Positions 24,915-33,457 of a stretch of DNA of 64,000 bases are shown here, one piece after another. Numbering within the stretch: the first letter of the stretch is position 1; each line of letters begins with the position of its first letter. A program made the position numbers and the translations under genes. The notes beneath the pieces are model-generated. The model saw only the letters and a list, made by a program, of their open reading frames with translations. It was not told the DNA's origin and did not search any database. Source of the stretch: an uncultured bacterium (GTDB taxonomy: Bacteria; Actinomycetota; Coriobacteriia; Coriobacteriales; Atopobiaceae); NCBI GenBank assembly GCA_905214865.1, contig CAJMNO010000001.1:124001-188000 (forward strand). Direction: 5' to 3'.

Positions 24915-26135
24915 TCAAGCAGCAGATGGGGGCTTTTCGACATCTGCGGCTGCCGACGGCTCGACGTAGGGCACCCTGTCCCGCATGATGGCATAGATCA
25001 CCCTCAGCCTCTTCCTCGCGACTGCCTTGAGCGCCTTGTTGTGCCTCATGCCCCTCGCGACGCACCTCTCGTAGTACCTTCCGAACCTGTTCTTGGTGCC
25101 CACGAGCGAGTTGCAGCTGAATATGAGCAGGTTCTTCAGGGACTTGTTCCCCGCGTGGGTACTCGTCGTCGAACTCAGCGAGGTGCCCGAGTCGCTGTCC
25201 TTCGGTGCCAGCCCGCAGTATGCCGCAAGCTTCCCGTCGCCCGGGAAGAGGCTGATGTCTATCGAGGTCACGAGGGCGGCGGCGGTCTTGGGGCCGACGC
25301 CCGGCACCGTGAGCAGGCACCGGTAGGTCTCGTCCTCGGAAAGCATGCCCTCAAGCTCGGCGGAGAGCTCGGAGCGCTCCGCGTCGGCCGTGGCGATCTC
25401 GTCCGCGAGCTCCCTCACCACCAGGTCCTCGCTCCCCGGATGGCGGCACGACCCCGCCGAGGCGCACGCCGAGCTCCAGAGCGCGTCCCTGGCCTCCCTC
25501 GTGGCCCCGCCTCTCGCGCACGCCGCCCCGTAGCTCCTCCTGCCGGCCGCCGCGATGCCGGCGGCGCCTCCGAAGGCGGCCATCACGCCCAGCGTCCATG
25601 CGGCGGAGAGGTCGGCCGCCGCCTCGAAGGCGGGGTCTGACTCGAGGAGCACGGCATGCAGCCTGTTCCTGGCCATGGTGGCCCGCCTCGTGGCGTATGC
25701 GAGCTGCGAGGAGAGCAGCGACATGGATGCGCCGAGGTCGTCCGTGTCCGCGATGGGGAGCACCGCGCTCCTGAGGCTCATCCCGGCCTGGGCGATGACC
25801 TCCGCGTCGATCCGGTCGTTCTTGGCCGTCCCGGGAAGCATGTCCCTCGCGCTCTTCATCGACTTTCCGGGCAGGTAGCCGACGTCGACCCCCTTCGCCC
25901 GGCACCTGCGCACGACGAGGGAGCCGATGTTGTTCTTCTGGTCCACGACGACCAGGGCGTCGCCACCCGCCTCCTCGAGCAGCGCGTCGACGTCGTCCGG
26001 GCGGTTCTCCACGCGGCGGCTGATCCGGATCTCGCCCTCCCGGTCGAGTCCGACGGCCCAGTGGAAGGACTTCCCGACATCCACGCCGAGGTACAGCTCG
26101 TGGGGGCCGAACCAGTCTTCCTGCCTGCGCTTCAT
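24915..26135 (-). CDS. IS110-family DEDD transposase
   Basis: A 406-aa recombinase. The RuvC-like N-domain has D19 (GVDVGKSFHWAV), D65 (VVVDQKNN, usually E in the family), and D107 and D110 in KNDRIDA. The C-domain (Transposase_20) has LLTVPGVGPKTAAAL, AAYCGLAP, SGTS, GNKSLKNLLIFS with the likely nucleophile Ser. The length is normal and the frame is open, so it may be active. GAGGAGG precedes the ATG. In this family a non-coding bridge RNA guides target and donor recognition. Confidence 0.95.
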   Translation of the reverse strand: MKRRQEDWFGPHELYLGVDVGKSFHWAVGLDREGEIRISRRVENRPDDVDALLEEAGGDALVVVDQKNNIGSLVVRRCRAKGVDVGYLPGKSMKSARDMLPGTAKNDRIDAEVIAQAGMSLRSAVLPIADTDDLGASMSLLSSQLAYATRRATMARNRLHAVLLESDPAFEAAADLSAAWTLGVMAAFGGAAGIAAAGRRSYGAACARGGATREARDALWSSACASAGSCRHPGSEDLVVRELADEIATADAERSELSAELEGMLSEDETYRCLLTVPGVGPKTAAALVTSIDISLFPGDGKLAAYCGLAPKDSDSGTSLSSTTSTHAGNKSLKNLLIFSCNSLVGTKNRFGRYYERCVARGMRHNKALKAVARKRLRVIYAIMRDRVPYVEPSAAADVEKPPSAA

Positions 26136-26400
26136 GGTGGCAGCCTCCTCATAGGTCGGCTGGCCACCGTCCCTGTTCGGGCGACACCCACATTACCCTG
26201 CCGTGCGGCACGCCGTGCGGCACATCCCTATCAGTCGTTTCCCCCGCAGGGCACCATCCCCCGGCGGCAACACCCCCCGGGCCTTCTGGAGAGGCAGGGG
26301 CAGAGGGCCGTCCGGGGGCGGTCGGCCAGCGGCCCCGGAGAGGGGCCATCTGCAAGGTTAGGGAAATCAAGGAAATAGCATTGTTGAAAACCCTACGGCT
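26136..26400 (-). ncRNA. Candidate IS110 bridge RNA region
   Basis: This non-coding stretch precedes the transposase start, the place of the bridge RNA in IS110-group elements. It holds a GC-rich hairpin GGCCCC-GGAGA-GGGGCC (26331-26347), a GCCT/AGGC stem (26281-26295) and a tandem 12-bp repeat GCCGTGCGGCAC (26200-26211, 26212-26223). The loops that would pair with target and donor DNA are not identified. RNA assignment is inference from family and position. Confidence 0.4.
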
Positions 26401-26626
26401 TGGAGGATCCCTCGGGGGCCAGCTCTGACTGTAATGGGCGCCGGAAGGAGTTGGCCCCGGTCTCCCGCACCCATCGCGTGCGGGTGCCTGCGTCCCCCAA
26501 TGCCCGGCAACTCACCTGAGGTACGCCTGCCACCGCCCGAAAACCGCCTTCCGGGCCGCCTGAGCTGCTGAAAATGAGTTATTTTTATTGCACAAGGGTA
26601 TGCGGTTGCGAGGGGGACGTTCCAAG
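26401..26626. other. Structured non-coding region of unknown nature
   Basis: No gene fits here. It contains GGGGCCA/TGGCCCC (26415-26421 with 26452-26458), a perfect CCCGCAC-CCATCGC-GTGCGGG hairpin (26464-26484), and CCGGAAGG/CCTTCCGG arms 98 bp apart (26441-26448, 26547-26554). It ends in an AT-rich strip (26565-26590). It may be the leader of the dehydratase gene, an old repeat that the IS targeted, or the far end of the IS. Confidence 0.4.
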
Positions 26627-27607
26627 ATGGCAGACTGGTTTTCCGGCGAGGACGTGCGCGAGGCCTATCGTCGAATCCGCGGCCACGTGAGAAGGACGCC
26701 CCTCGAGGAATCCATCTACCTCAACAGCGAGCATCGCAAGTACTGGTTCAAGCTCGAGAGCCAGCAGCTGGGGAAGAGCTTCAAGATCAGGGGCGCCATC
26801 AACTCCATGCTCCAGCTCTTCCCGGACGAGGTCCGGCACGGCGTGGGCACCATCTCGACCGGCAACCACGGCGTGGCGGTTGCGATTGCCGCCCGTGACC
26901 TGGGGATAAAGGACTGCGTGGTGGTCGTGCCCCTGGGCACCCCCCGCGCCAAGACGGACAGGATCCGCTTCTACGGAGCCCGCTCGATGATGATGGGCGC
27001 AGACTACGACGATGCGGTCGTCCTGGGGCTCAACTACATCGACCGCGCAGAGATGTTCTTCGTGGACCCCTACGACCAGGACCCCAACGTCTACAGCGGC
27101 ACGGGCACGGTGGCGCTCGAGATCCTGGAGCAGAACCCCGACATCGACACCATTGTCGTCCCCGTTGGCGGGGGCGGGCTCAGCACGGGCGTGGCGGTTG
27201 CGGCAAAGTCCGTGCGCCCCGACGTCCGCGTGGTGGGCGTGCAGACGCAGGCGTGCCCCGCCATGAAGCAGTCGCTCGAGGACGGTGTGTGCTACCACAC
27301 CTACCCAACGGTCGGTGACACCGTGTGCGAGGCGATCGTGGGCGGCATCGGCGAGATCGCCTACGAGATGTATCCCAAGTACGTGGACGAGACGGTCGTG
27401 GTGAGCGAGCGGTCCATTCGCTCGGCGTTCAAGTTCATGATCGAGCAGGAGCAGCTCGCCGTCGAGGCGGGGAGCGCCATGGTGGTCGCCGCGGTGCGCG
27501 ACCACCCGGACGTCGTGGGAGGGAAGAACGTCGCCCTCGTCATGAGCGGTGGCAACCTGGACGTGGGAATCCTCTCGTCCGTGCTCGCCGAGGACTTCTC
27601 CGCCTAG
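26627..27607 (+). CDS. Threonine/serine dehydratase-like PLP enzyme
   Basis: A 326-aa fold-type II PLP enzyme. The Schiff-base lysine is K53 in SFKIRGA; TISTGNHG binds substrate, and VGGGGLSTG binds the PLP phosphate. This matches threonine ammonia-lyase or serine racemase-like proteins without a regulatory ACT domain, so catabolic type. The start is uncertain: in-frame starts also lie at 26588 and 26600. The ATG at 26627 begins where the family does, but GAGGGGG is 11 bases away. It could act on another hydroxy amino acid. Confidence 0.85.
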   Translation: MADWFSGEDVREAYRRIRGHVRRTPLEESIYLNSEHRKYWFKLESQQLGKSFKIRGAINSMLQLFPDEVRHGVGTISTGNHGVAVAIAARDLGIKDCVVVVPLGTPRAKTDRIRFYGARSMMMGADYDDAVVLGLNYIDRAEMFFVDPYDQDPNVYSGTGTVALEILEQNPDIDTIVVPVGGGGLSTGVAVAAKSVRPDVRVVGVQTQACPAMKQSLEDGVCYHTYPTVGDTVCEAIVGGIGEIAYEMYPKYVDETVVVSERSIRSAFKFMIEQEQLAVEAGSAMVVAAVRDHPDVVGGKNVALVMSGGNLDVGILSSVLAEDFSA

Positions 27608-27652
27608 GCGCGGTTTGGCAATAGCGGCCGGCTTGGCATCGGCTGCTGTTAC

Positions 27653-28954
27653 CTACACCACCTGGAAGGTGAAGAAGTCCAGGTAATGGGTCTCGGGGAT
27701 GCCCCACACAATGGGGTGGTCGGGTGCCTGCTGGCGCTCCTCAACCTGCTTGAGCTGCACGTTGGCGGCGTGTGCGGCCTCCGATATCGCGCGTGCGAGG
27801 AGGTCCCTGGTCATGAAGTGGCTGCAGCTGCACGTGGCGAGGTAGCCGCCGCGGGGCAGTAGGCGCATCGCCGCCTCGTTGATCTCGCGATAGCCCTTGA
27901 TGGCGTGCTGCACGGTCCCGCGGCTCTTGGTGAAGGCGGGCGGGTCCAGCACGATCAGGTCAAAGGGACCGCCTTCGTCGCGAAGGAACTGCCGGTCGTG
28001 CGCGAGCTGGGGGAGATACTCCAGCACGTTGGCGCAGGTGAATCCCATGCCGGCATCGAGCCCGTTGATCCGGGCGTTCTCGCGCGCAAGGTCGATGGCG
28101 GTCTGGCTCACGTCGACGCAGCGAACGAAGTCGGCCCCTCCCGCCGCGGCGTTGAGCCCAAACGGGCCCACGTGACAGAAGCAGTCCAGGACGCGGCGGC
28201 CGCCTGCGATCTGGCGCACGGCGCGCCGGTTGTACTTCTGGTCCAGGAAGAACCCGGTCTTCTGGCTGTTCTCGACGTCAAGGTCAAAGGCGATGCCGTT
28301 CTCGCGCACCATCACGCGGGCGGACTCCGGCGTGGGGAGCGAGAGGTCCGTTCCAGAGAAGTCGAACCAGCCCTTCTGCAGCGGCAGGCCGTCCTTTGTC
28401 CGTGCGGGCGAGTCGTTTCGCTCGTACACGCCCCTGATCCGTTGCCCGTCCTCCTGCAGCACGCGCACGAGGAGGGGCAGGAGCATCCCCTTCAGGCGCT
28501 CCATGCCCACCGTCCCCACCTGGGCGACGAGGACGTCCTCGTAGCGGTCGACGATGAGGCCGGGCAGCCCGTCTGCCTCGCTGAACACGACTCGGCAGCA
28601 GTTGGTGTCGGGCTCGCACCCCGGCAGCGCCCTGGCGCCCATGGTCACCTTGCGATGCTGCCACGCCCACTGGAGCCTCCGGTGCCAGAAGCCCTCGTCA
28701 AAGCGGTCGTTGGCGTTGCGGCTCACTAGGCGCACGCGGATCTTGGATGCCATCGAGACGAGTCCCGAACCCTGCCAGGTGCCGTTCTCCTCCACCAGGT
28801 CAACCATGTCGCCGTTCGCGGCCTCCCGACCGTCGGCGGGGGAGGGGAGAATCGCCTTGACCTCTCCCTCAAACACCCAGGGATGGCCTGCCTTGAGTGC
28901 GCGCGCCGCCTTTTGAGAGATGACTGCCTGTGGGTACGGCCGGACCTTCTTCAT
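27653..28954 (-). CDS. RlmI-like 23S rRNA (cytosine) methyltransferase
   Basis: A 433-aa enzyme with an N-terminal PUA domain (AGHPWVFEGEV), a central RlmI-type domain and a C-terminal SAM-binding domain (VLDCFCHVGPFGLNAA, then DPPAFTKS and ATCSCSHFM). The family methylates C1962 of 23S rRNA at C5. The ATG at 28954 is preferred because GGGGGAGA lies upstream and the extra 19 codons of the longer frame are unlike the family. It is convergent with the dehydratase, with 45 bp between. Confidence 0.88.
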   Translation of the reverse strand: MKKVRPYPQAVISQKAARALKAGHPWVFEGEVKAILPSPADGREAANGDMVDLVEENGTWQGSGLVSMASKIRVRLVSRNANDRFDEGFWHRRLQWAWQHRKVTMGARALPGCEPDTNCCRVVFSEADGLPGLIVDRYEDVLVAQVGTVGMERLKGMLLPLLVRVLQEDGQRIRGVYERNDSPARTKDGLPLQKGWFDFSGTDLSLPTPESARVMVRENGIAFDLDVENSQKTGFFLDQKYNRRAVRQIAGGRRVLDCFCHVGPFGLNAAAGGADFVRCVDVSQTAIDLARENARINGLDAGMGFTCANVLEYLPQLAHDRQFLRDEGGPFDLIVLDPPAFTKSRGTVQHAIKGYREINEAAMRLLPRGGYLATCSCSHFMTRDLLARAISEAAHAANVQLKQVEERQQAPDHPIVWGIPETHYLDFFTFQVV

Positions 28955-29370
28955 GCGGGAATCTCCCCCTTGCTTGCCAACGTTCCTCTTCCCACCATTC
29001 TGGCGAAGCAAGTGCCGAATTGCGCCGCCTCCCCGCAGACCCTACGAGAACCTACGCATTCGATGCCCACGCCCTCTTGCGGCAATCGAGCTGACAAGTA
29101 GTGGATGGGGATGCATTTGTGAATCTGAATCAAACGTGTATACAGATAGCTGAACATTTCAACCGTAACGCTGCGCCTTCTTCCCAAAACAGCTGACCCT
29201 AACACGTCATCGACAGAAAAACCGTTAACCGCATGTTTCGAAGCGCCTACCGAATTGTTTTTCAGACTTACCATTCTCCTCACTTCGCGAACGGGGGAGA
29301 GAGGCTTCCCCACGTTGAGTAGCGCGATGCGTCGCGCGTCCCCTTTTATGGAGTAAGGGAGGTTTCTACT
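28955..29370. other. Intergenic region upstream of cstA
   Basis: A 416-bp divergent region. Its middle part (29100-29290) is clearly poorer in GC than the genes. A perfect GCGCGA-TGCG-TCGCGC hairpin (29322-29337) stands before the AAGGGAGG of cstA. No ORF or recognisable riboswitch is seen. It probably carries promoters for both flanking genes. Confidence 0.5.
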
Positions 29371-31248
29371 ATGAACGGATTGGTGGTCATCGTCATTGCT
29401 GCGGTGGTCCTGGCCATTGGCTATCTTGCGTATGGCCGCTGGCTCGCAAACTCCTGGGGGGTCGACGCCGAGGCGCTGACGCCCGCCAGGCGCATGGAGG
29501 ACGGCAAGGATTTCACGCCCGCCTCGCGATTCACCGCGTTCGCTCACCAGTTCTCGTCCATCTGCGGTGCTGGCCCCGTCACGGGAACCATCGTCGCGAT
29601 GGCGTTTGGCTGGGTGCCCGTCCTGCTGTGGGTCCTCGTCGGCGGCGTCTTCTTTGGCGCGGTCCACGACTTTGGTGCCCTCTACGCGTCCATGAAGAAC
29701 AACGGCAAGTCCCTGGCCCAGCTCATCGAGAAGTACATAGGGAAGGCGGGCCGTCGTCTGTTCCTGCTGTTCAGCTGGCTGTTCTGCCTCATCGTCATCG
29801 CCGCCTTCACCTCCATGGTCGCCGGCACCTTTGCGACCAAGGTCGCGGCGGACGGCTCCGTGGACATCGCCGGCTCGTTCGCCAACGGCGCGGCGGGAAC
29901 CATTTCGCTGCTCTTCACGCTCGTCGCCATCTTCTTTGGCTGGTTCTGCCGCAAGTTCGACCTCAAGGGCTGGAAGCAGTTCGTGGTCGCGGTTGTGCTG
30001 ATGTTCGTGATGTTCGCGGTCGGCATGCGCTTCCCGATCTACCTCGACGCCAATGGCTGGATCGCCGTGACCATGGTCTACCTGGTCTTTGCCGCGGCGA
30101 TGCCCATCCAGACCCTCAAGCAGCCGCGTGACTACCTCACCACCATCATGATGGTGACCATGATCCTCTCCGCCGTCCTCGGCATCGTCGTGATGGGCTT
30201 CAGCGGCCAGGCGACCATGACGGCCCCCGCCTTCACCGGCTTTGCCACCAAGACTGGCTCCACCCTGTTCCCCGTCCTGTTCGTCTCCGTCGCCTGCGGC
30301 GCGCTCTCCGGCTTCCACAGCCTGGTTTCGTCCGGCACCTCCTCCAAGCAGGTCGAGAGCGAGACCGACGCGCTCCCCGTGGGCTTTGGCGCCATGGTGC
30401 TCGAGTCCTTTGTCGGCGTCATCGCCATCGTCGTCGCGGCGGTCATGTATGGCGAGATGAACACCGCCGGGACCGGCTCCCTCAACGCCGGCGTCGCGTC
30501 CACCCCGTTCCAGATCTTCGCCGCGGGCATCGCCAAGGGCATGACCATGTTTGGCATGGACAAGACCATCGCCACGGTGTTCATGACCATGTGCGTCTCG
30601 GCCCTGGCCCTCACCTCGCTCGACGCCGTCGCACGCATCGCCCGCGCCTCGTTCTCCGAGTTCTTCGCCAAGTCAAACGATGCCCTCGCCGCCTCGCAGG
30701 AGAGGACCGGTGCCATGAGGGTCGTCGGCAACCCCTGGTTTGCCACCGTCGTGACGCTGATCGGCGGCCTGTCGCTCACCTTTGGCGGCTACCTTAACAT
30801 CTGGCCGCTCTTTGGCGCCTCCAACCAGCTCCTGGGCGGCATGACCATGATCACGCTCGCGGTGTTCTGCAAGTGCACCGGGCGCAAGGGCTGGATGCTG
30901 TACGTTCCCGTTGCGTTCCTGCTGTGCTGCACGTTCACCTCGCTGGTGCAGTCCATCATCGGTTGCGTCACCGCCATCTCGACCTACGGCCTGTTTGGCA
31001 TGATGCCAGGCTCCACGGCGGGCACCATGGTCTCCGTCGCCGCGACGTCCGGCCTCCAGCTCGTGTTTGCCGTGCTGCTCGTGGCACTGGGCCTGATCGT
31101 CTCGTACAACTGCCTCAAGGAGTTCTTCACCAAGAAGCCAGGCTCCATCCCCGACGAGGAGCCCGAGTGGACCGAGATGGGCCGCGAGCACGTTGCCCGC
31201 GACGCCGCGGAGGCGGCGGCAGCCACCGCGTCGCCCATCGACGCGTAG
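29371..31248 (+). CDS. cstA: CstA family carbon starvation transporter
   Basis: A 625-aa protein with about sixteen hydrophobic helices and the N-terminal pattern of CstA (YGRWLANSWGVD, FTPASRFTAFAHQFSSICGAGPVTG). It resembles the CstA/BtsT group, which imports pyruvate or peptides. AAGGGAGG lies seven to ten bases before the ATG. The C-terminus ends with a short charged, Ala-rich tail. It has its own terminator, so is probably monocistronic. Confidence 0.93.
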   Translation: MNGLVVIVIAAVVLAIGYLAYGRWLANSWGVDAEALTPARRMEDGKDFTPASRFTAFAHQFSSICGAGPVTGTIVAMAFGWVPVLLWVLVGGVFFGAVHDFGALYASMKNNGKSLAQLIEKYIGKAGRRLFLLFSWLFCLIVIAAFTSMVAGTFATKVAADGSVDIAGSFANGAAGTISLLFTLVAIFFGWFCRKFDLKGWKQFVVAVVLMFVMFAVGMRFPIYLDANGWIAVTMVYLVFAAAMPIQTLKQPRDYLTTIMMVTMILSAVLGIVVMGFSGQATMTAPAFTGFATKTGSTLFPVLFVSVACGALSGFHSLVSSGTSSKQVESETDALPVGFGAMVLESFVGVIAIVVAAVMYGEMNTAGTGSLNAGVASTPFQIFAAGIAKGMTMFGMDKTIATVFMTMCVSALALTSLDAVARIARASFSEFFAKSNDALAASQERTGAMRVVGNPWFATVVTLIGGLSLTFGGYLNIWPLFGASNQLLGGMTMITLAVFCKCTGRKGWMLYVPVAFLLCCTFTSLVQSIIGCVTAISTYGLFGMMPGSTAGTMVSVAATSGLQLVFAVLLVALGLIVSYNCLKEFFTKKPGSIPDEEPEWTEMGREHVARDAAEAAAATASPIDA

Positions 31249-31274
31249 CGCCCGCGACGCTCCCCTAGAACGAC

Positions 31275-31309
31275 GACGCCCCCGCCGGAATGGTTCCGGC
31301 GGGGGCGTC
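31275..31309 (+). terminator. Terminator of cstA
   Basis: A perfect 16-bp stem (31275-31290 with 31294-31309) closed by a 3-nt loop, 27 bp after the cstA stop. Confidence 0.85.
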
Positions 31310-31415
31310 TTGCGCTCTCGTGTGTTGGTGGCTCAGCCTCCGTAGATGGGACGGGATCGAGGGGCCCCGAATGCCGGCGGGAGGCGTCCGGGGGATGTGG
31401 CCACGAGCCTATCTC

Positions 31416-33125
31416 CTAGTAGTGCCTGCCGTAGCGCCCGGCGGAGATGCCCCTGCCACGCGACCGCGAGCCGCTGAACATGGTGCGCTTGGGCTTGGTG
31501 GTGGACCTTCCGGGGTTGGGGACGATGCGCGAGGAGTCGTAGTCAAAGCCCGGCTGGTCCCACACGGGTATCAGCTTGTGGGTGAAGTACTCGATCTCGC
31601 GCAGCGGGCTTATCTCGTCGGGTGCCACGAAGGTGTAGGCGTGGCCCGTCGCACCCGCGCGTCCGGTTCTGCCGATGCGGTGGACGTAGTCCTCCGGGTC
31701 CATGGGCACGTCGTAGTTGACCACGGCGTCGATGCCGCTCACGTCGATGCCGCGGCTCATCACGTCCGTTGCCACCAGCACCTGCACCTTGCCGTCCCTA
31801 AAGCGCTCGAGCGCCCGCTCGCGTGCCTTCTGAGGGCGGTCCGCGTGCATCACGTCCACCTTGATGCCTGCCGCCTTGAGATACGTTTCGAGGTCGTCCA
31901 CCCTGTGCTTGGTGCGGCAGAACACCAGGACGCGCTCCGGGGCCTCGCCCGCCGCCCCACCGGTCTTGAGCAGGGTCTCGAGCAGCTGGGTCTTCTGCCC
32001 CTGCGTGACGGGGCACAGGTGCTCCTCCACGGTGTCGGCCGTCTCGCCAATGTGCGCGATCTCGATTTGGACGGGGTCACGGAGCATCGCGTCGACCGTG
32101 CCCTTGATCGACGGCGGGATGGTGGCCGAGAAGAGCAGGGTCTGCCGCTCGCGGGGAAGCGCCGCCACGATGCGCCTGACGCTGGGCCAAAAGCCCATAT
32201 CGAGCATGCGGTCCGCCTCGTCGAGGACGAACACCTTCACGTCGTCGAGCCTGACGTGGCCGTGCTCCATGAGGTCGATGAGTCGGCCGGGCGTGGCGAC
32301 CAGGAGGTCGCATCCCGCCTCCAGCTCACTGATCTGTCGGTCGAACTTGGCGCCCCCCATCACGACCACGGCCTTTTGGCCGGTGTGGGAGCAGACCACG
32401 CTCACCACGTCCTCGATCTGCTGCGCGAGCTCTCGTGTGGGGGTCACCACCAGGGCGAATGGCCCAAAGGGGTGGGCGTTGGGGTTTGCCTCGCGGCTGT
32501 CGTCCGAGGTGGTCCTGCGTGCCTGCTTCGATGACCTGCCGCCACCGCGCCTGCGCCTGGGACGCTTGCGCTTGGCGGGCGTCGGACTGGAGGACGCCTC
32601 CCCCGAACTGCCGCTGGAGGGGGCCGCAGCAGGCGAGACGGCCCTGTCCCTCTCGCCTGTGGAGGCACCCTCGTCGGTCTCCGCGGACACCTTCGCCTTG
32701 TGGTGCCGGCGCCGGGCGCGGCGCTTGGGTTGCGACACGCCCCCGCTCTGGTTCACGTCGGCGGAGACGGAGGACCCCTCCGCAACGTCATCGGCTATGA
32801 CGTCGGGGGTGTTGGGGTTGGTGGGGGCGTCGTCCTCGTCGCGCCCTGCGGGACCGTCGGCCTGGACTTGGGACTGCGGAGCACTGCCCGCCTGGTCCGC
32901 CTTGGCGCGGGCCTCGCGCGAGTACGGCTCGATCACCTGCAGGACCGGCAGCGCGAAGGCCGCCGTCTTGCCCGTTCCCGTCTGGGCGGAGGCTATGACG
33001 TCACGCCCCGCCAGCACCTGGGGGATGGCCTGCGCCTGGACGGGCGTTGGGCTCTGGAACCCAAGGGCGCGCACGCCCTCCAATATGTGCTCGTTTAGCC
33101 CGAGCTCGGCAAATGTCGTATCCAT
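31416..33125 (-). CDS. DEAD-box RNA helicase with a low-complexity insertion
   Basis: A 569-aa RhlE-like helicase. Motif Q begins at FAELGL, Walker A is AQTGTGKT (residues 47-54), then PTRELAQ at 229-235, DEAD, SAT and the C-terminal domain end normally. Between motif I and motif Ia, where about 25 residues are usual, there are some 175. Residues about 68-220 are Ala/Ser/Asp-rich with basic blocks such as KRRARRRHHK and KRKRPRRRRGGG. The reading frame is open through it, so this is a real insertion. It could bind RNA. The gene is divergent from metA. Confidence 0.92.
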   Translation of the reverse strand: MDTTFAELGLNEHILEGVRALGFQSPTPVQAQAIPQVLAGRDVIASAQTGTGKTAAFALPVLQVIEPYSREARAKADQAGSAPQSQVQADGPAGRDEDDAPTNPNTPDVIADDVAEGSSVSADVNQSGGVSQPKRRARRRHHKAKVSAETDEGASTGERDRAVSPAAAPSSGSSGEASSSPTPAKRKRPRRRRGGGRSSKQARRTTSDDSREANPNAHPFGPFALVVTPTRELAQQIEDVVSVVCSHTGQKAVVVMGGAKFDRQISELEAGCDLLVATPGRLIDLMEHGHVRLDDVKVFVLDEADRMLDMGFWPSVRRIVAALPRERQTLLFSATIPPSIKGTVDAMLRDPVQIEIAHIGETADTVEEHLCPVTQGQKTQLLETLLKTGGAAGEAPERVLVFCRTKHRVDDLETYLKAAGIKVDVMHADRPQKARERALERFRDGKVQVLVATDVMSRGIDVSGIDAVVNYDVPMDPEDYVHRIGRTGRAGATGHAYTFVAPDEISPLREIEYFTHKLIPVWDQPGFDYDSSRIVPNPGRSTTKPKRTMFSGSRSRGRGISAGRYGRHY

Positions 33126-33457
33126 ACTGGTAAGTATGCGTCAACGTGGCGTCCCTGCCAAACGAGAGTGGCGTGTAGCTGCGGATTCTTTGGTCGGAAA
33201 CCCGGCGCGAGGGGATTCCCGCAGCTCCTCCGTCATGTCCTTCTCCCCCAGTCCCCCGCAAAGCTGCTACCCTGAAACCTGCGAGCCGACCATCGGTCGG
33301 GTCGCAAAGCGGAGGGGAGCCAACGGCGCCATGTGCTGGAACGGGACACGCATAGGCCTTACGCAGCGAATGCGCTAGCGCCATGCCGCCATGCGCGGCG
33401 TGGTGCACACCATTGCCCCGTCAGTTTCCCGCGCACGATCGCACGTGAGGAGTTTCC
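33126..33457. other. Helicase/metA divergent intergenic region
   Basis: It holds a long stem, TGCGA-g-CCGACC-ATC-GGTCGG-g-TCGCA (33280-33306), perfect but for a G/G mismatch. SAM-I and T-box consensus sequences were looked for and not found. It presumably carries both promoters and long leaders. Confidence 0.5.

Larger units (their letters stand above)
24894..26400 (-). mobile_element. IS110-family insertion sequence (ends approximate)
   Basis: One transposase gene on the minus strand plus about 20 bp beyond its stop and a few hundred bp before its start. The right-hand boundary cannot be placed because IS110 elements have no long terminal repeats or target duplication. The short end must lie in 24894-24914, right after the tadA stop codon. 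The long, hairpin-rich end is 26136 to perhaps 26400. Confidence 0.7.

Noticed and set aside
33126..33457. SAM riboswitch or T-box upstream of metA
   Set aside because: No conserved SAM-I core or T-box sequence could be found; only an unexplained stem.
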